From assembly GCF_002080415.1 (NCBI RefSeq), contig NZ_CP020474.1, forward strand, positions 2,245,501 to 2,309,500: DNA of 64,000 bases, in the 5' to 3' direction. Made by a program: the position numbers and the translations under genes. Below the pieces are notes generated by a model. That model ran no database searches. It saw nothing but the letters and a program-made list of their open reading frames with translations, and was not told the DNA's origin. The DNA comes from Roseovarius mucosus. Lineage in GTDB: Bacteria; Pseudomonadota; Alphaproteobacteria; Rhodobacterales; Rhodobacteraceae. Below are positions 52,114-60,666 of the stretch, piece by piece. Each line of letters begins with the position of its first letter. Position 1 is the first letter of the stretch.

Positions 52114-53550
52114 ATGAGCCATTATGATCTGATCATCGTTGGCTCGGGTCCTGCGGGGCGCGCCGCCGCCATTCAGGCGGGCAAGCTCAAGCGTCGCGTG
52201 TTGGTGATTGACCGCAAGGATCGGTTGGGCGGCGTGTCGGTGCATACCGGCACGATCCCGTCCAAGACGCTGCGCGAGACGGTGCTCAACCTGTCGGGTT
52301 GGCGTGAGCGCAGCTTTTATGGCCGCGCTTACCGGGTCAAGGACAACATCGGTGCCGAGGATCTCAAGGCGCGGCTGCACATGACCTTGGATCACGAGGT
52401 TGATGTTCTGGAACATCAGTTCAACCGCAACCACGTGGATACGCTGCATGGCATGGCGCGCTTTGTTGATGCCTATACCATCGAGGTTGCAACCGAGGCG
52501 GGCGATGTCACGCGCCTGACTGCTGACCGCTTTCTGATCTCGACCGGGACCAAGACCCATCGCCCCGACACTGTGCCCTTTAACGGGCGCACCGTTGTGG
52601 ACAGCGATGAGTTTCTTGAGCTTGCCCGGATTCCGCGCAGTCTGATCGTGGTGGGCGCGGGCGTGATCGGGGTGGAATATGCCACGATGTTTTCCGCGCT
52701 CGACGTGCGTGTGACCTTGATCGAGCCACGCGATACATTTCTCGATTTCATCGACAGGATGCTCATTCAGGATTTCACCCATCAAATCCGCGAGAATGGC
52801 GTTGATCTGCGGCTGGGGTCCGCGATCGAGCGGATCGAGGACGCGGGCGAGCATATCGAGGTGAGCCTTGCCAATGGTCGCCACGTGCGCGCCGAAATGC
52901 TGCTCTTTGCTGCGGGGCGGATGGGGGCCACTTCGGCGCTCAATCTGGCGGCGGCGGGGCTGACGACGGATCATCGCAACCGTATTGAAGTTAATCGCAA
53001 GACCTATCAAACGGCTGTGCCGCATATCTATGCTGCGGGTGATGTGATCGGGCATCCAAGCCTTGCCTCGACCTCTGTGCAACAAGGGCGCGTTGCGGCC
53101 TGTCATGCGCTCGACATCCCGACCCTGCCTGAAAGCCCGTGGTTTCCATATGGCATCTATTCCGTGCCAGAAATTTCCACCTGCGGCATGTCGGAAGAGG
53201 AAATGCAGACGCGCGGTATCCCCTATGAGGTGGGCGTTGCACGGTTCCGCGAAACCAGCCGCGGGCATATCATGGGGCTGGAACATGGCATGCTGAAAAT
53301 GCTGTTTTCGCTCAAGACGCGTCGGGTTCTGGGCGTGCAGATTGTAGGCGAGGGGGCAACGGAACTCATCCACATTGCGCAGGCGGTTTTGAACCTCAAA
53401 GGCACGGTGGATTATTTCGTGCAGAACACCTTCAACTATCCCACCTTGGCTGAGGCCTATAAAATCGCGGGGCTTGATGCCTTCAACCGGATGCCCATTC
53501 CCGAGGAATATAAGGTAAAGCGTGAGGAAGCCAACCCAGAGGCTTCCTGA
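52114..53550 (+). CDS. sthA: Soluble (Si-specific) NAD(P)+ transhydrogenase
   Basis: 478-residue flavoprotein disulfide-reductase-like enzyme that moves hydride between NADPH and NAD+. FAD loop IIVGSGPAGRAAAIQAGKL near 5-23; the SVHTGTIPSKTLRE segment near 45-58 shows Thr-Gly-Thr in place of the redox CxxxxC pair, diagnostic of SthA versus lipoamide dehydrogenase. NAD loop VVGAGVIGVEYATMFSALD near 180. Tightly follows fghA. Ends at a bidirectional terminator shared with clpB. Confidence 0.95.
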   Translation: MSHYDLIIVGSGPAGRAAAIQAGKLKRRVLVIDRKDRLGGVSVHTGTIPSKTLRETVLNLSGWRERSFYGRAYRVKDNIGAEDLKARLHMTLDHEVDVLEHQFNRNHVDTLHGMARFVDAYTIEVATEAGDVTRLTADRFLISTGTKTHRPDTVPFNGRTVVDSDEFLELARIPRSLIVVGAGVIGVEYATMFSALDVRVTLIEPRDTFLDFIDRMLIQDFTHQIRENGVDLRLGSAIERIEDAGEHIEVSLANGRHVRAEMLLFAAGRMGATSALNLAAAGLTTDHRNRIEVNRKTYQTAVPHIYAAGDVIGHPSLASTSVQQGRVAACHALDIPTLPESPWFPYGIYSVPEISTCGMSEEEMQTRGIPYEVGVARFRETSRGHIMGLEHGMLKMLFSLKTRRVLGVQIVGEGATELIHIAQAVLNLKGTVDYFVQNTFNYPTLAEAYKIAGLDAFNRMPIPEEYKVKREEANPEAS

Positions 53551-53565
53551 CGGTTTGTACGATTA

Positions 53566-53599
53566 AAAACGCCCCCCTGATCACTCAGAGGGGCGTTTT
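53566..53599. terminator. Bidirectional intrinsic terminator between sthA and clpB
   Basis: AAAACGCCCC (53566-53575) pairs with GGGGCGTTTT (53590-53599), with an inner CTGA/TCAG stem and TCAC loop. A-run on one side and T-run on the other give a functional form on both strands; it lies between the convergent stops at 53550 and 53605. Confidence 0.93.
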
Positions 53600-53604
53600 C
53601 ACGG

Positions 53605-56223
53605 TCAATGAACCACAGCGTCCTGCGGGGGCTCTTGTGTCGTGCTGCCAACCCGGTTTCCGATGATCAACCCTTCGGGGCCTGCTGTAACCGGCACCAC
53701 CGCCCCATCGAGGATTTCCCCGGACAAGAGCGCCTCTGCCAGAGGGTCTTGCAACGCGCGCTGGATCACCCGCTTGAGCGGACGCGCGCCGTAGACCGGA
53801 TCATAGCCTTCATCCGCCAGCCATTTATGGGCCGCGTCATCCAGTTCCAATTGGATCTTGCGGGCTGCCAGCCGCTTGAGCAGGCGTGCCATCTGGATAT
53901 CGACGATGCCATCCATCTGTGGCCGCGTGAGGCGGTCAAACACCACGATCTCATCCAGCCGGTTCAGGAACTCGGGCCGGAAATGCGACCGCACCGCGTC
54001 CATCACATCGCGCTTGGCGGTCGCGGCATCGGCCCCTTCTGGCAATTGGCTCAGAGCTTGGCTTCCAAGGTTCGACGTAAGGATGATCAGCGTTTGCTTG
54101 AAATCCACGGTGCGGCCCTGACCATCGGTCAGCACACCATCATCAAGCACCTGCAAAAGCACGTTGAACACCTCGGGATGCGCCTTTTCGACCTCGTCGA
54201 ACAGGACCACCTGATAAGGTCTGCGGCGCACGGCCTCGGTCAACACACCGCCCTCGTCATAGCCGACATAGCCCGGAGGCGCACCGATCAGACGCGAGAC
54301 CGAATGTTTCTCCATGAACTCGCTCATGTCGATCCGGACCATGGCACTGTCGTCGTCAAATAGGAATTCTGCCACGGCCTTGGTTAATTCGGTCTTGCCC
54401 ACGCCGGTTGGCCCGAGAAAGAGGAAACTGCCCAAGGGGCGCCCCTCGTCGTTCAGCCCAGCGCGCGCGCGGCGCACGGCATTGGCCACGGCCTTGACGG
54501 CGGTGTTCTGCCCGATCACGCGGCGATGCAGGTTGGCTTCCATCCCGAGCAGCTTGTCGCGCTCGCCCTCCAGCATCTTGGCTGTGGGAATGCCGGTCCA
54601 GCGTTCCACCACCTGCGCGATTTGCTCGGGGCGCACGGCCTCTTCGACCATGACGCCATCATCGCCTTGGGTTTCGGCCTCGGCCAGCTTTTTCTCCAGC
54701 CCCGGAATGACACCATAGCTCAGCTCACCGGCACGCGCGAGATTGCCCTCGCGCTTGGCGATGTCCAGCTCGGCGCGCGCGCGGTCAAGCTGTTCTTTGA
54801 GGTCGCGCGCACCGGCCAGCTTGTCGCGCTCAGCCTGCCATTTGGCGGTCATCTCGGATGAGCGCTGTTGCAGATCGCCCAGCTCCCTTTCCAGCTTTTC
54901 CAGCCGATCCTTGCTGGCGGCGTCGTCCTCTTTCTTGAGCGCTTCGGCCTCGATCTGCTTTTGCAGGATTTCGCGGTCAAGCGCGTCCAACTCTTCGGGC
55001 TTGCTGTCCACTTCCATACGCAGCCGACTTGCGGCCTCGTCCATCAGGTCGATGGCCTTGTCGGGCAAGAACCGGTCGGTAATGTAGCGATGCGAGAGCG
55101 TGGCGGCGGCGACAAGCGCCGAGTCAGAGATGCGCACACCGTGATGCAGCTCATACTTTTCCTTGATGCCGCGCAGGATCGAAATCGTATCCTCGACCGT
55201 TGGCTCCTCGACCACCAGCGGTTGGAACCGGCGGGCAAGGGCCGCATCCTTTTCTACATGCTTGCGATATTCATCGAGCGTCGTTGCCCCGATACAGTGC
55301 AATTCACCACGCGCGAGGGCGGGCTTGATCAGGTTTGCGGCATCCATCGCGCCATCGGCCTTGCCGGCACCGACCAGCGTGTGCATCTCGTCGATGAATA
55401 GGATGATTTCGCCTGCGGCCTGCGTCACCTCGTTCAGCACGCCCTTGAGCCGCTCTTCGAACTCGCCGCGATATTTCGCCCCGGCAATCAGCGCGCCCAT
55501 ATCAAGCGACAAGAGCCGCTTGTTGCGCAGAGATTCCGGCACGTCGCCATTGACGATGCGCAGGGCAAGCCCCTCAGCGATGGCGGTTTTACCCACCCCC
55601 GGTTCCCCGATCAAAACGGGGTTGTTCTTGGTGCGACGGCTGAGCACCTGCATCGCGCGGCGGATTTCATCGTCGCGACCGATGATAGGGTCAATCTTGC
55701 CCTCGCGCGCTGCTTTGGTCAGGTCACGGGCGTATTTCTCGAGCGCCTCGTAGGTGTCCTCTGCCGATGCGGAATCTGCCGTGCGCCCCTTGCGGATATC
55801 ATTGATCGCTTCGTTGAGCTTTTGCGCCGAGACAGCCCCTGCCTCTAGCGCATCCTTGGCTGGGGATTTCACCAGGGCCAGCGCGGTCAGGATGCGTTCC
55901 ACGGGAACAAAGCTGTCGCCCGCCTTTTGTGCCAGTTTCTCGGCCTCGGCCAAAACCTTGCCGGTCTGCTGATCCATATAGGTTTGCCCTGCATCGCCCG
56001 AGACACGCGGAATCTTGGCCAGAGCGATGTCATTCGCTTGCGTCACGCGTTCGGGCGCGCCACCGGCGCGTTTGATCAGGTTGCTGGCCAGCCCCTCGGG
56101 GTCGTCAAGCAAGGCTTTCAGGATATGTTCTGGGGATAGTTTCTGATGGCTTTCGCGCATCGCGATGGTCTGGGCGGCCTGAATGAAACCACGCGACCGT
56201 TCCGTGAACTTGTTGAAGTCCAT
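53605..56223 (-). CDS. clpB: ATP-dependent chaperone ClpB
   Basis: 872 residues from ATG 56223 (AAAGGAG upstream); a longer frame to 56277 is not needed. Disaggregase working with DnaK. Clp N-domain ([18 protein letters not shown]), first AAA+ with Walker [10 protein letters not shown] near 203, middle coiled-coil about 405-525, second AAA+ with GPTGVGKTE near 600 and the C-terminal small domain. Expression is probably heat-induced: a sigma-32-like promoter lies 80 nt upstream. Confidence 0.97.
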   Translation of the reverse strand: MDFNKFTERSRGFIQAAQTIAMRESHQKLSPEHILKALLDDPEGLASNLIKRAGGAPERVTQANDIALAKIPRVSGDAGQTYMDQQTGKVLAEAEKLAQKAGDSFVPVERILTALALVKSPAKDALEAGAVSAQKLNEAINDIRKGRTADSASAEDTYEALEKYARDLTKAAREGKIDPIIGRDDEIRRAMQVLSRRTKNNPVLIGEPGVGKTAIAEGLALRIVNGDVPESLRNKRLLSLDMGALIAGAKYRGEFEERLKGVLNEVTQAAGEIILFIDEMHTLVGAGKADGAMDAANLIKPALARGELHCIGATTLDEYRKHVEKDAALARRFQPLVVEEPTVEDTISILRGIKEKYELHHGVRISDSALVAAATLSHRYITDRFLPDKAIDLMDEAASRLRMEVDSKPEELDALDREILQKQIEAEALKKEDDAASKDRLEKLERELGDLQQRSSEMTAKWQAERDKLAGARDLKEQLDRARAELDIAKREGNLARAGELSYGVIPGLEKKLAEAETQGDDGVMVEEAVRPEQIAQVVERWTGIPTAKMLEGERDKLLGMEANLHRRVIGQNTAVKAVANAVRRARAGLNDEGRPLGSFLFLGPTGVGKTELTKAVAEFLFDDDSAMVRIDMSEFMEKHSVSRLIGAPPGYVGYDEGGVLTEAVRRRPYQVVLFDEVEKAHPEVFNVLLQVLDDGVLTDGQGRTVDFKQTLIILTSNLGSQALSQLPEGADAATAKRDVMDAVRSHFRPEFLNRLDEIVVFDRLTRPQMDGIVDIQMARLLKRLAARKIQLELDDAAHKWLADEGYDPVYGARPLKRVIQRALQDPLAEALLSGEILDGAVVPVTAGPEGLIIGNRVGSTTQEPPQDAVVH

Positions 56224-56302
56224 GGGCTTTCTCCTTTTGACAAGCGTTCCCCCGGTGGCGCACCCAGCATTAGGCATGCGGCGGTCGGGGACCTCTCACC
56301 AT

Positions 56303-56331
56303 AAATGGGTAACAGTGCCGTGAGGTTCAAG
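56303..56331 (-). promoter_or_regulatory. Heat-shock (RpoH, sigma-32) promoter of clpB
   Basis: On the minus strand CTTGAAC (56331-56325), a 14-nt spacer and ACCCATTT (56310-56303) agree with the sigma-32 consensus CTTGAAA-N13/14-CCCCATnT. It lies 80 nt before the clpB start, the expected target. Confidence 0.75.
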
Positions 56332-56458
56332 ACGGATCGCGCCGGAATCGCGTGAGCGGCACTTTTTCGTGAGAGGGACTTGGCAGGACCTGCTGCAATA
56401 CCGATCTGTCGCAGAGTTATCCACAGGGCTATGTCGCCCTATAAAGAGGATAGAAGCC

Positions 56459-56713
56459 ATGACAGAGCAGGCAGTGAGACTGGAAGCGATCGGATACAAT
56501 CCCGAATGGTCCGCCTTTTTCGCGCGGGCCGAAGTGGTCGACGGGCAGGAACGGTTGGTTTATCCCGTGCTTTTCCGGGCACCTCTGACCGCAGAATTCG
56601 CAAGGGTGACTCACGGTTTGATGGAGCATGCGCGGTATCTGCATCGCTCTGGCCGGTCCGACCTTCGGCTGCGCCGGGCGACTGTCCGCCCTGTGCCACC
56701 AATTGCCGCCTGA
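56459..56713 (+). CDS. Hypothetical protein, 84 residues
   Basis: No function recognised. From ATG 56459 (GAGGA about 9 nt upstream): MTEQAVRLEAIGYNPEW, then a compact mixed sequence with a basic C-terminus (LHRSGRSDLRLRRATVRPVPP). No signal peptide or membrane segment. Divergent from clpB. Supported by frame length, ribosome-binding site and codon usage matching neighbours. Confidence 0.6.
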   Translation: MTEQAVRLEAIGYNPEWSAFFARAEVVDGQERLVYPVLFRAPLTAEFARVTHGLMEHARYLHRSGRSDLRLRRATVRPVPPIAA

Positions 56714-56747
56714 CTCCGCATCCCGAAAAAAGATGCAAAATCGTCGT

Positions 56748-56764
56748 GATTTCACCGTGAAATC
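56748..56764. repeat. Near-continuous inverted repeat in the gap between the two small genes
   Basis: GATTTCACCGTGAAATC: 8-bp perfect arms around one central C, lying 35 bp after the first small gene and 85 bp before the second. Length and symmetry suggest a protein-binding operator rather than a terminator (loop too short). No known match. Confidence 0.45.
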
Positions 56765-56848
56765 GCGTAAGGCTATCTTTAGTATCAAGCCTGTAAACAA
56801 CCGGCGTCATGCGCCGTTTGCCCTGTAAAGAGTAATAAGGTTCGTAAG

Positions 56849-57103
56849 ATGCATATCATCAAGGTCCGCGCGCGCGAGATGCGCCGTGATAGTCACGCTG
56901 CCTGCGTCAGTGGCGTGTTGTTGCTGGAAACGGAAACCGGCCAAATCAGCCTGAATGTCACGGTGCCAGCAAAAGAGGCGAGCCATAACGCATTGTGGCT
57001 GGATGCCTTGCGCCAATTGCAGCGCTTGCCTGAGTTTCGGCGCAACGGGCGTCAGATCACCTTGGCTGATACCGCTTTTGACGGGATGTGCGCAGAGGCT
57101 TGA
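56849..57103 (+). CDS. Hypothetical protein, 84 residues
   Basis: Not recognised. MHIIKVRAREMRRDSHAACVSGVLLLETETGQISLNVTVP reads as a small beta-rich fold followed by a helix (NALWLDALRQLQRLPEF). AAGG lies 8 nt before the start. No signal peptide. Precedes pyrF by 56 nt and may be in the same transcript. Not similar to the other 84-residue protein upstream despite equal length. Confidence 0.7.
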   Translation: MHIIKVRAREMRRDSHAACVSGVLLLETETGQISLNVTVPAKEASHNALWLDALRQLQRLPEFRRNGRQITLADTAFDGMCAEA

Positions 57104-57159
57104 CGCCGCGCATCGCCGCCGCGACAAGGGCGCTATCCGACAGCAGAGGACCGCGCCCC

Positions 57160-57852
57160 ATGACTGATGACCGCCTGATCGTAGCCCTTGATGTGCCCAA
57201 TGCGCTGGAGGGTCTCCAATTGGCAGAGCAATTGGGTGCCTCGGTCGGCTTTTACAAGATTGGCCTTGGCATGCTGACGGGGGGCGGATTGGCCCTCGCT
57301 AACGAGTTGAAAACCGAGCAAGGCAAGCGAATTTTCCTCGACATGAAGCTCTTTGACATCGGCGCCACGATCGAGGCGGCGGTGCGGGGACTGGCCCAGT
57401 TCGATCTGGATTTCCTGACCGTACATGGTGATCCGCATGTGGTGCGCGCCGCCAAAGAGGGGGCCTCGGGCAAGCCGATGAAAATCCTTGCGGTTACGAT
57501 ACTCACCTCGCTTGATCGCGCCGATCTCGATGCTGGGATGATCAAATCGGGCGATCTGCCTGATCTGGTGGCCGAACGCGCGGGCCGTGCCTTTGACGCC
57601 GGGGCCGATGGGGTCATTGCCAGCCCGCAAGAGGCGGCGATGATCCGTGCCCTGCCCGAAGCTAAGGGTCGCCTGATCGTCACACCGGGTGTGCGCCCTG
57701 AAGGCAGCGCTTTGGGTGACCAAAAGCGGGTGGCAACCCCGGCACAGGCCATCGCTGACGGGGCCGACCACATTGTCGTCGGCCGGCCCATTTGGGCGGC
57801 ACAAGATCCACGCGCGGCGGCCGAGGCGATTCTGTCGGAATTGCGTGGCTGA
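57160..57852 (+). CDS. pyrF: Orotidine 5'-phosphate decarboxylase
   Basis: Last step of UMP synthesis. 230 residues, TIM barrel. LIVALDVPNALEGLQLAEQLG at the start, and the catalytic Lys/Asp array FLDMKLFDIGATIEAAVRG near 60-78, then VTPGVRPEGSALGDQKRVATPAQAIADGADHIVVGRPI. AGAGGA upstream of ATG 57160; a longer frame to 57088 is not needed. tRNA-Gly follows on the opposite strand. Confidence 0.96.
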   Translation: MTDDRLIVALDVPNALEGLQLAEQLGASVGFYKIGLGMLTGGGLALANELKTEQGKRIFLDMKLFDIGATIEAAVRGLAQFDLDFLTVHGDPHVVRAAKEGASGKPMKILAVTILTSLDRADLDAGMIKSGDLPDLVAERAGRAFDAGADGVIASPQEAAMIRALPEAKGRLIVTPGVRPEGSALGDQKRVATPAQAIADGADHIVVGRPIWAAQDPRAAAEAILSELRG

Positions 57853-57868
57853 GAAAGTCTGGAATTTC

Positions 57869-57942
57869 TGGAGCGGGTAACGGGAATCGAACCCGTAACT
57901 GAAGCTTGGGAAGCTTTCGTGATACCTTTTCACCATACCCGC
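57869..57942 (-). tRNA. tRNA-Gly (anticodon CCC)
   Basis: 74-nt cloverleaf: acceptor GCGGGTA/TACCCGC, D-stem GTGA/TCAC, anticodon loop TTCCCAA giving CCC, T-arm ACGGGTTCGATTCCCGT, encoded CCA end after discriminator T. Reads GGG glycine codons. Confidence 0.95.
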
Positions 57943-58030
57943 CGCGGAGCTGTGGATAGCACCGTCACTTGGCCAGCTTCAAGCGAAAACTTGTGGGTCA
58001 GGCCTGTGCAAACGGAATGTCGGGTTTGGT

Positions 58031-58954
58031 TCACGCGCCAAAGCGGATCACAGTTTGCCCCTTGGGGGTGGTGCTGCGATAGACCACCGTATCTGGCAGG
58101 TGCAGCGTCAGCGGCACCTCTGCCTGTTCAGCGCGCCACGGCTGTTTAAGGTCAAGGCAACTGGCCTCGGCGCCGGTGTAGTCACCGCGCGCCGAAACGC
58201 GGCGCAGATTGCCCAGATCCCGCGCAATTTCTTGGCCTGATTGCATCACGTGACTGCGGCGCAAAATCTCGCGCCCCAGCCCCTCGGTTTGAGCGTCCTG
58301 ACCCGGCAGGTCGGACCAGACCCCGCAAAGATGCGCACGCCCATTGATCGGCCGCAGTTCGGCGGCAAGGCGCAGGCCCCCACCGCTGCTATAGCGCCCC
58401 TCGATAACCTGCGATGCACTCGAAAGCGGCAGGGTGCGGCTGTTACGGACCAAAAGCGGGATAACCTCCAGCGCCGTACTCATCGCGCCGGTGCCGGTCT
58501 GGGCAAAGTCGATCTGCGGACCACTGCCGCCGCCACTGCTGCGGCTGATCTGCTTGCGCGGCATGAATACTTCGGGCACGCGGCCCGTCTGCCACGTCAG
58601 AGTGGTCAGGATGCACCCCGCTGGCGCACCCGCGTAATCAAGCCGTGGGGCGATCTGGGGCAGGTCCCCCAGATTCTGCGCAATGCGCTGGCCATCCACA
58701 TACACCGTCGCCAAGCGCACGATCTCGCGGGCGGCACCTTTGGTATAGCTCGATTGGCTCTCGCTCTCGGACCATACTCCGCACAGGGCGGTGCGCCCAT
58801 CGGTCGTGGGGCGCAACTCGGTCGCAATGGTCAAGCCGCCACCGTTGCTGAAGGTGCCATGTGCGAGGCTTACTCGCTCACTGAGCGCGGTTTGCGCCTC
58901 TGCCCCCCCGACCAGTCCGAGGATCAGGGCAAAAGTGATGGCGATCTGCGGCAT
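58031..58954 (-). CDS. Secreted protein with duplicated unknown domain
   Basis: 307 residues with a signal peptide (PQIAITFALILGLVGGAEA). Two copies of a roughly 90-residue domain are visible: about 32-115 (GTFSNGGGLTIATELRP, LCGVWSES, REIVRLATVYVDGQRIAQNLGDL, YAGAPAGC) and about 188-275 (GRYSSGGGLRLAAELRP, LCGVWSDL, REILRRSHVMQSGQEIARDLGNL, YTGAEASC). Each has two cysteines in matching places, likely a disulfide. A glycine/serine-rich linker (SSGGGSGP) separates them. Function unknown; no family recognised. Confidence 0.8.
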   Translation of the reverse strand: MPQIAITFALILGLVGGAEAQTALSERVSLAHGTFSNGGGLTIATELRPTTDGRTALCGVWSESESQSSYTKGAAREIVRLATVYVDGQRIAQNLGDLPQIAPRLDYAGAPAGCILTTLTWQTGRVPEVFMPRKQISRSSGGGSGPQIDFAQTGTGAMSTALEVIPLLVRNSRTLPLSSASQVIEGRYSSGGGLRLAAELRPINGRAHLCGVWSDLPGQDAQTEGLGREILRRSHVMQSGQEIARDLGNLRRVSARGDYTGAEASCLDLKQPWRAEQAEVPLTLHLPDTVVYRSTTPKGQTVIRFGA

Positions 58955-59041
58955 GAGGTTCTCCGGTGCGGTTTATGCCAACCTAACAGCGCACGCGCAC
59001 CGGCTCAATTGCCGTCATCCTTGGACAGGATGATGTCGGCG

Positions 59042-60088
59042 TCAGACCGCCACTTGCAGCAATTGTTCCTCAACCATCCGATCCGCGAGGGTTGCAGGGC
59101 TCAGGTCTTCGCCCGTTGCGCGCGTCAGGATATGTGCCATGCGCGCCTGCATCGCGCCCAGCCGCTCTTCGACCCAAGGCGCGCGTGGGCTGATCCGCAG
59201 GATTTCGGCAGCGACATTGATGATCCCGCCACCATTGGCGACGTAATCGGGCAGATAGAGAATGCTGCGCGCGCGCAGGCGCTCTGCATCCTCGGGCGTA
59301 GCCAGTTGGTTATTGGCGGCACCACAGATCATCTTTGCCCCGATCTCGGGGATGCTCCGGCTATTGAGCACGCCACCAATGGCACAGGGCGCAAAGATAT
59401 CCGCGTCAACGGCATGGATGGTGCGCGGATCGACCATGGTTGCGCCGAATTCGCGTACCGTGCTGTCTGCATGGGCCGGGTTCATATCCGCCACGCTCAG
59501 CTTTGCGCCCGCCTCGTGGAGCAAGTGGCAGAGGTGCCAGCCGACATGGCCCAGCCCCTGCACCGCCACATGGCGACCGCTGAGGGTGTCTGTGCCCCAA
59601 AGCTGCGCCGCGCCGGCGCGCATCGCGCCCAAGACACCGCGCGCCGTCACTGGCGAGGGATCGCCACTGGCATGCGCCCCGCAATCCAGCCCCGCGACAA
59701 ACCGCGTTTCGCGGGCAAGCTCAGCCATATCCTCGGGCGACATGCCCATATCCTCGGCGGTCCAATAGCGTCCTTGCAGCATGTTGATCGCACGGCCCAT
59801 GGCGCGCAGCAACGCCGGCGTCTTGTCGCGCGCGGGGTCCCCAAGAATAACCGCCTTGCCCCCGCCCAACGGCAGACCGGCGGCGGCGTTCTTGTAACTC
59901 ATGCCGCGCGACAGGTTGAGCACATCCTCAAGGGCGGCGTCGTCACCCTCGTATACGCGCATGCGCAATCCGCCCGCAGCCGGGCCAAGCCGTGTGGAAT
60001 GTAGCGCGATAAATCCGCGCAATCCGCTGGCGTGATCCTCGACGCGGTAAACTTCCTCATGGGTTGGGCTGGCAAGACGTGTGAGCAT
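59042..60088 (-). CDS. Leu/Glu/Phe/Val-type amino acid dehydrogenase
   Basis: 348 residues, NAD-dependent oxidative deamination of a branched or aromatic amino acid. Catalytic Lys in LPLGGGKAVILGDP near 75-88, NMLQGRYWTAEDMG, NAD loop VQGLGHVGWHLCHLL near 175. Substrate class cannot be fixed from this. Divergent from an Lrp-type regulator, the usual partner for such catabolic dehydrogenases. Confidence 0.9.
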   Translation of the reverse strand: MLTRLASPTHEEVYRVEDHASGLRGFIALHSTRLGPAAGGLRMRVYEGDDAALEDVLNLSRGMSYKNAAAGLPLGGGKAVILGDPARDKTPALLRAMGRAINMLQGRYWTAEDMGMSPEDMAELARETRFVAGLDCGAHASGDPSPVTARGVLGAMRAGAAQLWGTDTLSGRHVAVQGLGHVGWHLCHLLHEAGAKLSVADMNPAHADSTVREFGATMVDPRTIHAVDADIFAPCAIGGVLNSRSIPEIGAKMICGAANNQLATPEDAERLRARSILYLPDYVANGGGIINVAAEILRISPRAPWVEERLGAMQARMAHILTRATGEDLSPATLADRMVEEQLLQVAV

Positions 60089-60207
60089 GTTGGACTCCTC
60101 CTTGCCCGCAAGGTAAGAGCGGTCAGGCGCGATAAAACAGCAAACTCATGTCAATCGCGTGTGACTTTTGGGTGATATCTCTAACAACAGGGGGCAAAAC
60201 AGGAAAA

Positions 60208-60663
60208 ATGGATCGCATTGACCGCCAGATCATCGCCGCCCTGCAACGCGATGGACGTCAGCGATTGGCCGATTTGTCGACGGCAGTGGGCCTGTCGCCC
60301 ACGCCTCTGGCGCGGCGCATTGCCCGGCTTGAATCCGATGGGGTCATCACGGGTTATGCCGCGCGCGTGGATCAGGAAAAACTTGGCCTGCCACTGAATG
60401 CCTTCATCTTTGTCGAGTTAGAGCACCACACCCGTGATGCGATCACAGCGTTTGAGAACCGACTTCGGCGGTTTGATGAGGTGATGGAATGCTACCTGAT
60501 GACCGGCACACGCGATGTCCTCTTGCGGGTGGTGGCGGCAGACCTGAAAGATTTTGACCGGTTTCTTGAGGATGGGTTGATGCAGACACCCGGTATCCGC
60601 TCCATGCGGTCAAGTTTCGCGTTGCGTACCATGATCCGGCGCGACGCGCTGCCAGAGGTCTGA
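60208..60663 (+). CDS. Lrp/AsnC-family regulator
   Basis: 151 residues from ATG 60208 (AGGA upstream). HTH: MDRIDRQIIAALQRDGRQRLADLSTAVGLSPTPLARRIARLE; RAM effector domain from about 65 (LNAFIFVELEHH, MTGTRDVLLRVVAADL). Divergent from the amino acid dehydrogenase, so probably responds to its substrate amino acid. 3 nt before the flavoprotein gene. Confidence 0.92.
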   Translation: MDRIDRQIIAALQRDGRQRLADLSTAVGLSPTPLARRIARLESDGVITGYAARVDQEKLGLPLNAFIFVELEHHTRDAITAFENRLRRFDEVMECYLMTGTRDVLLRVVAADLKDFDRFLEDGLMQTPGIRSMRSSFALRTMIRRDALPEV

Positions 60664-60666
60664 GCG

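Noticed and set aside
51748..53373. A 541-codon open frame on the minus strand
   Set aside because: Antisense to fghA and sthA, both with full catalytic motifs; composition (many His/Arg/Gln) is typical of a shadow frame.
58241..60004. A 587-codon open frame on the plus strand
   Set aside because: It runs antisense across the secreted duplicated-domain gene, the dehydrogenase and the gap between them, shows no recognisable motif, and is a by-product of GC-rich codon bias.
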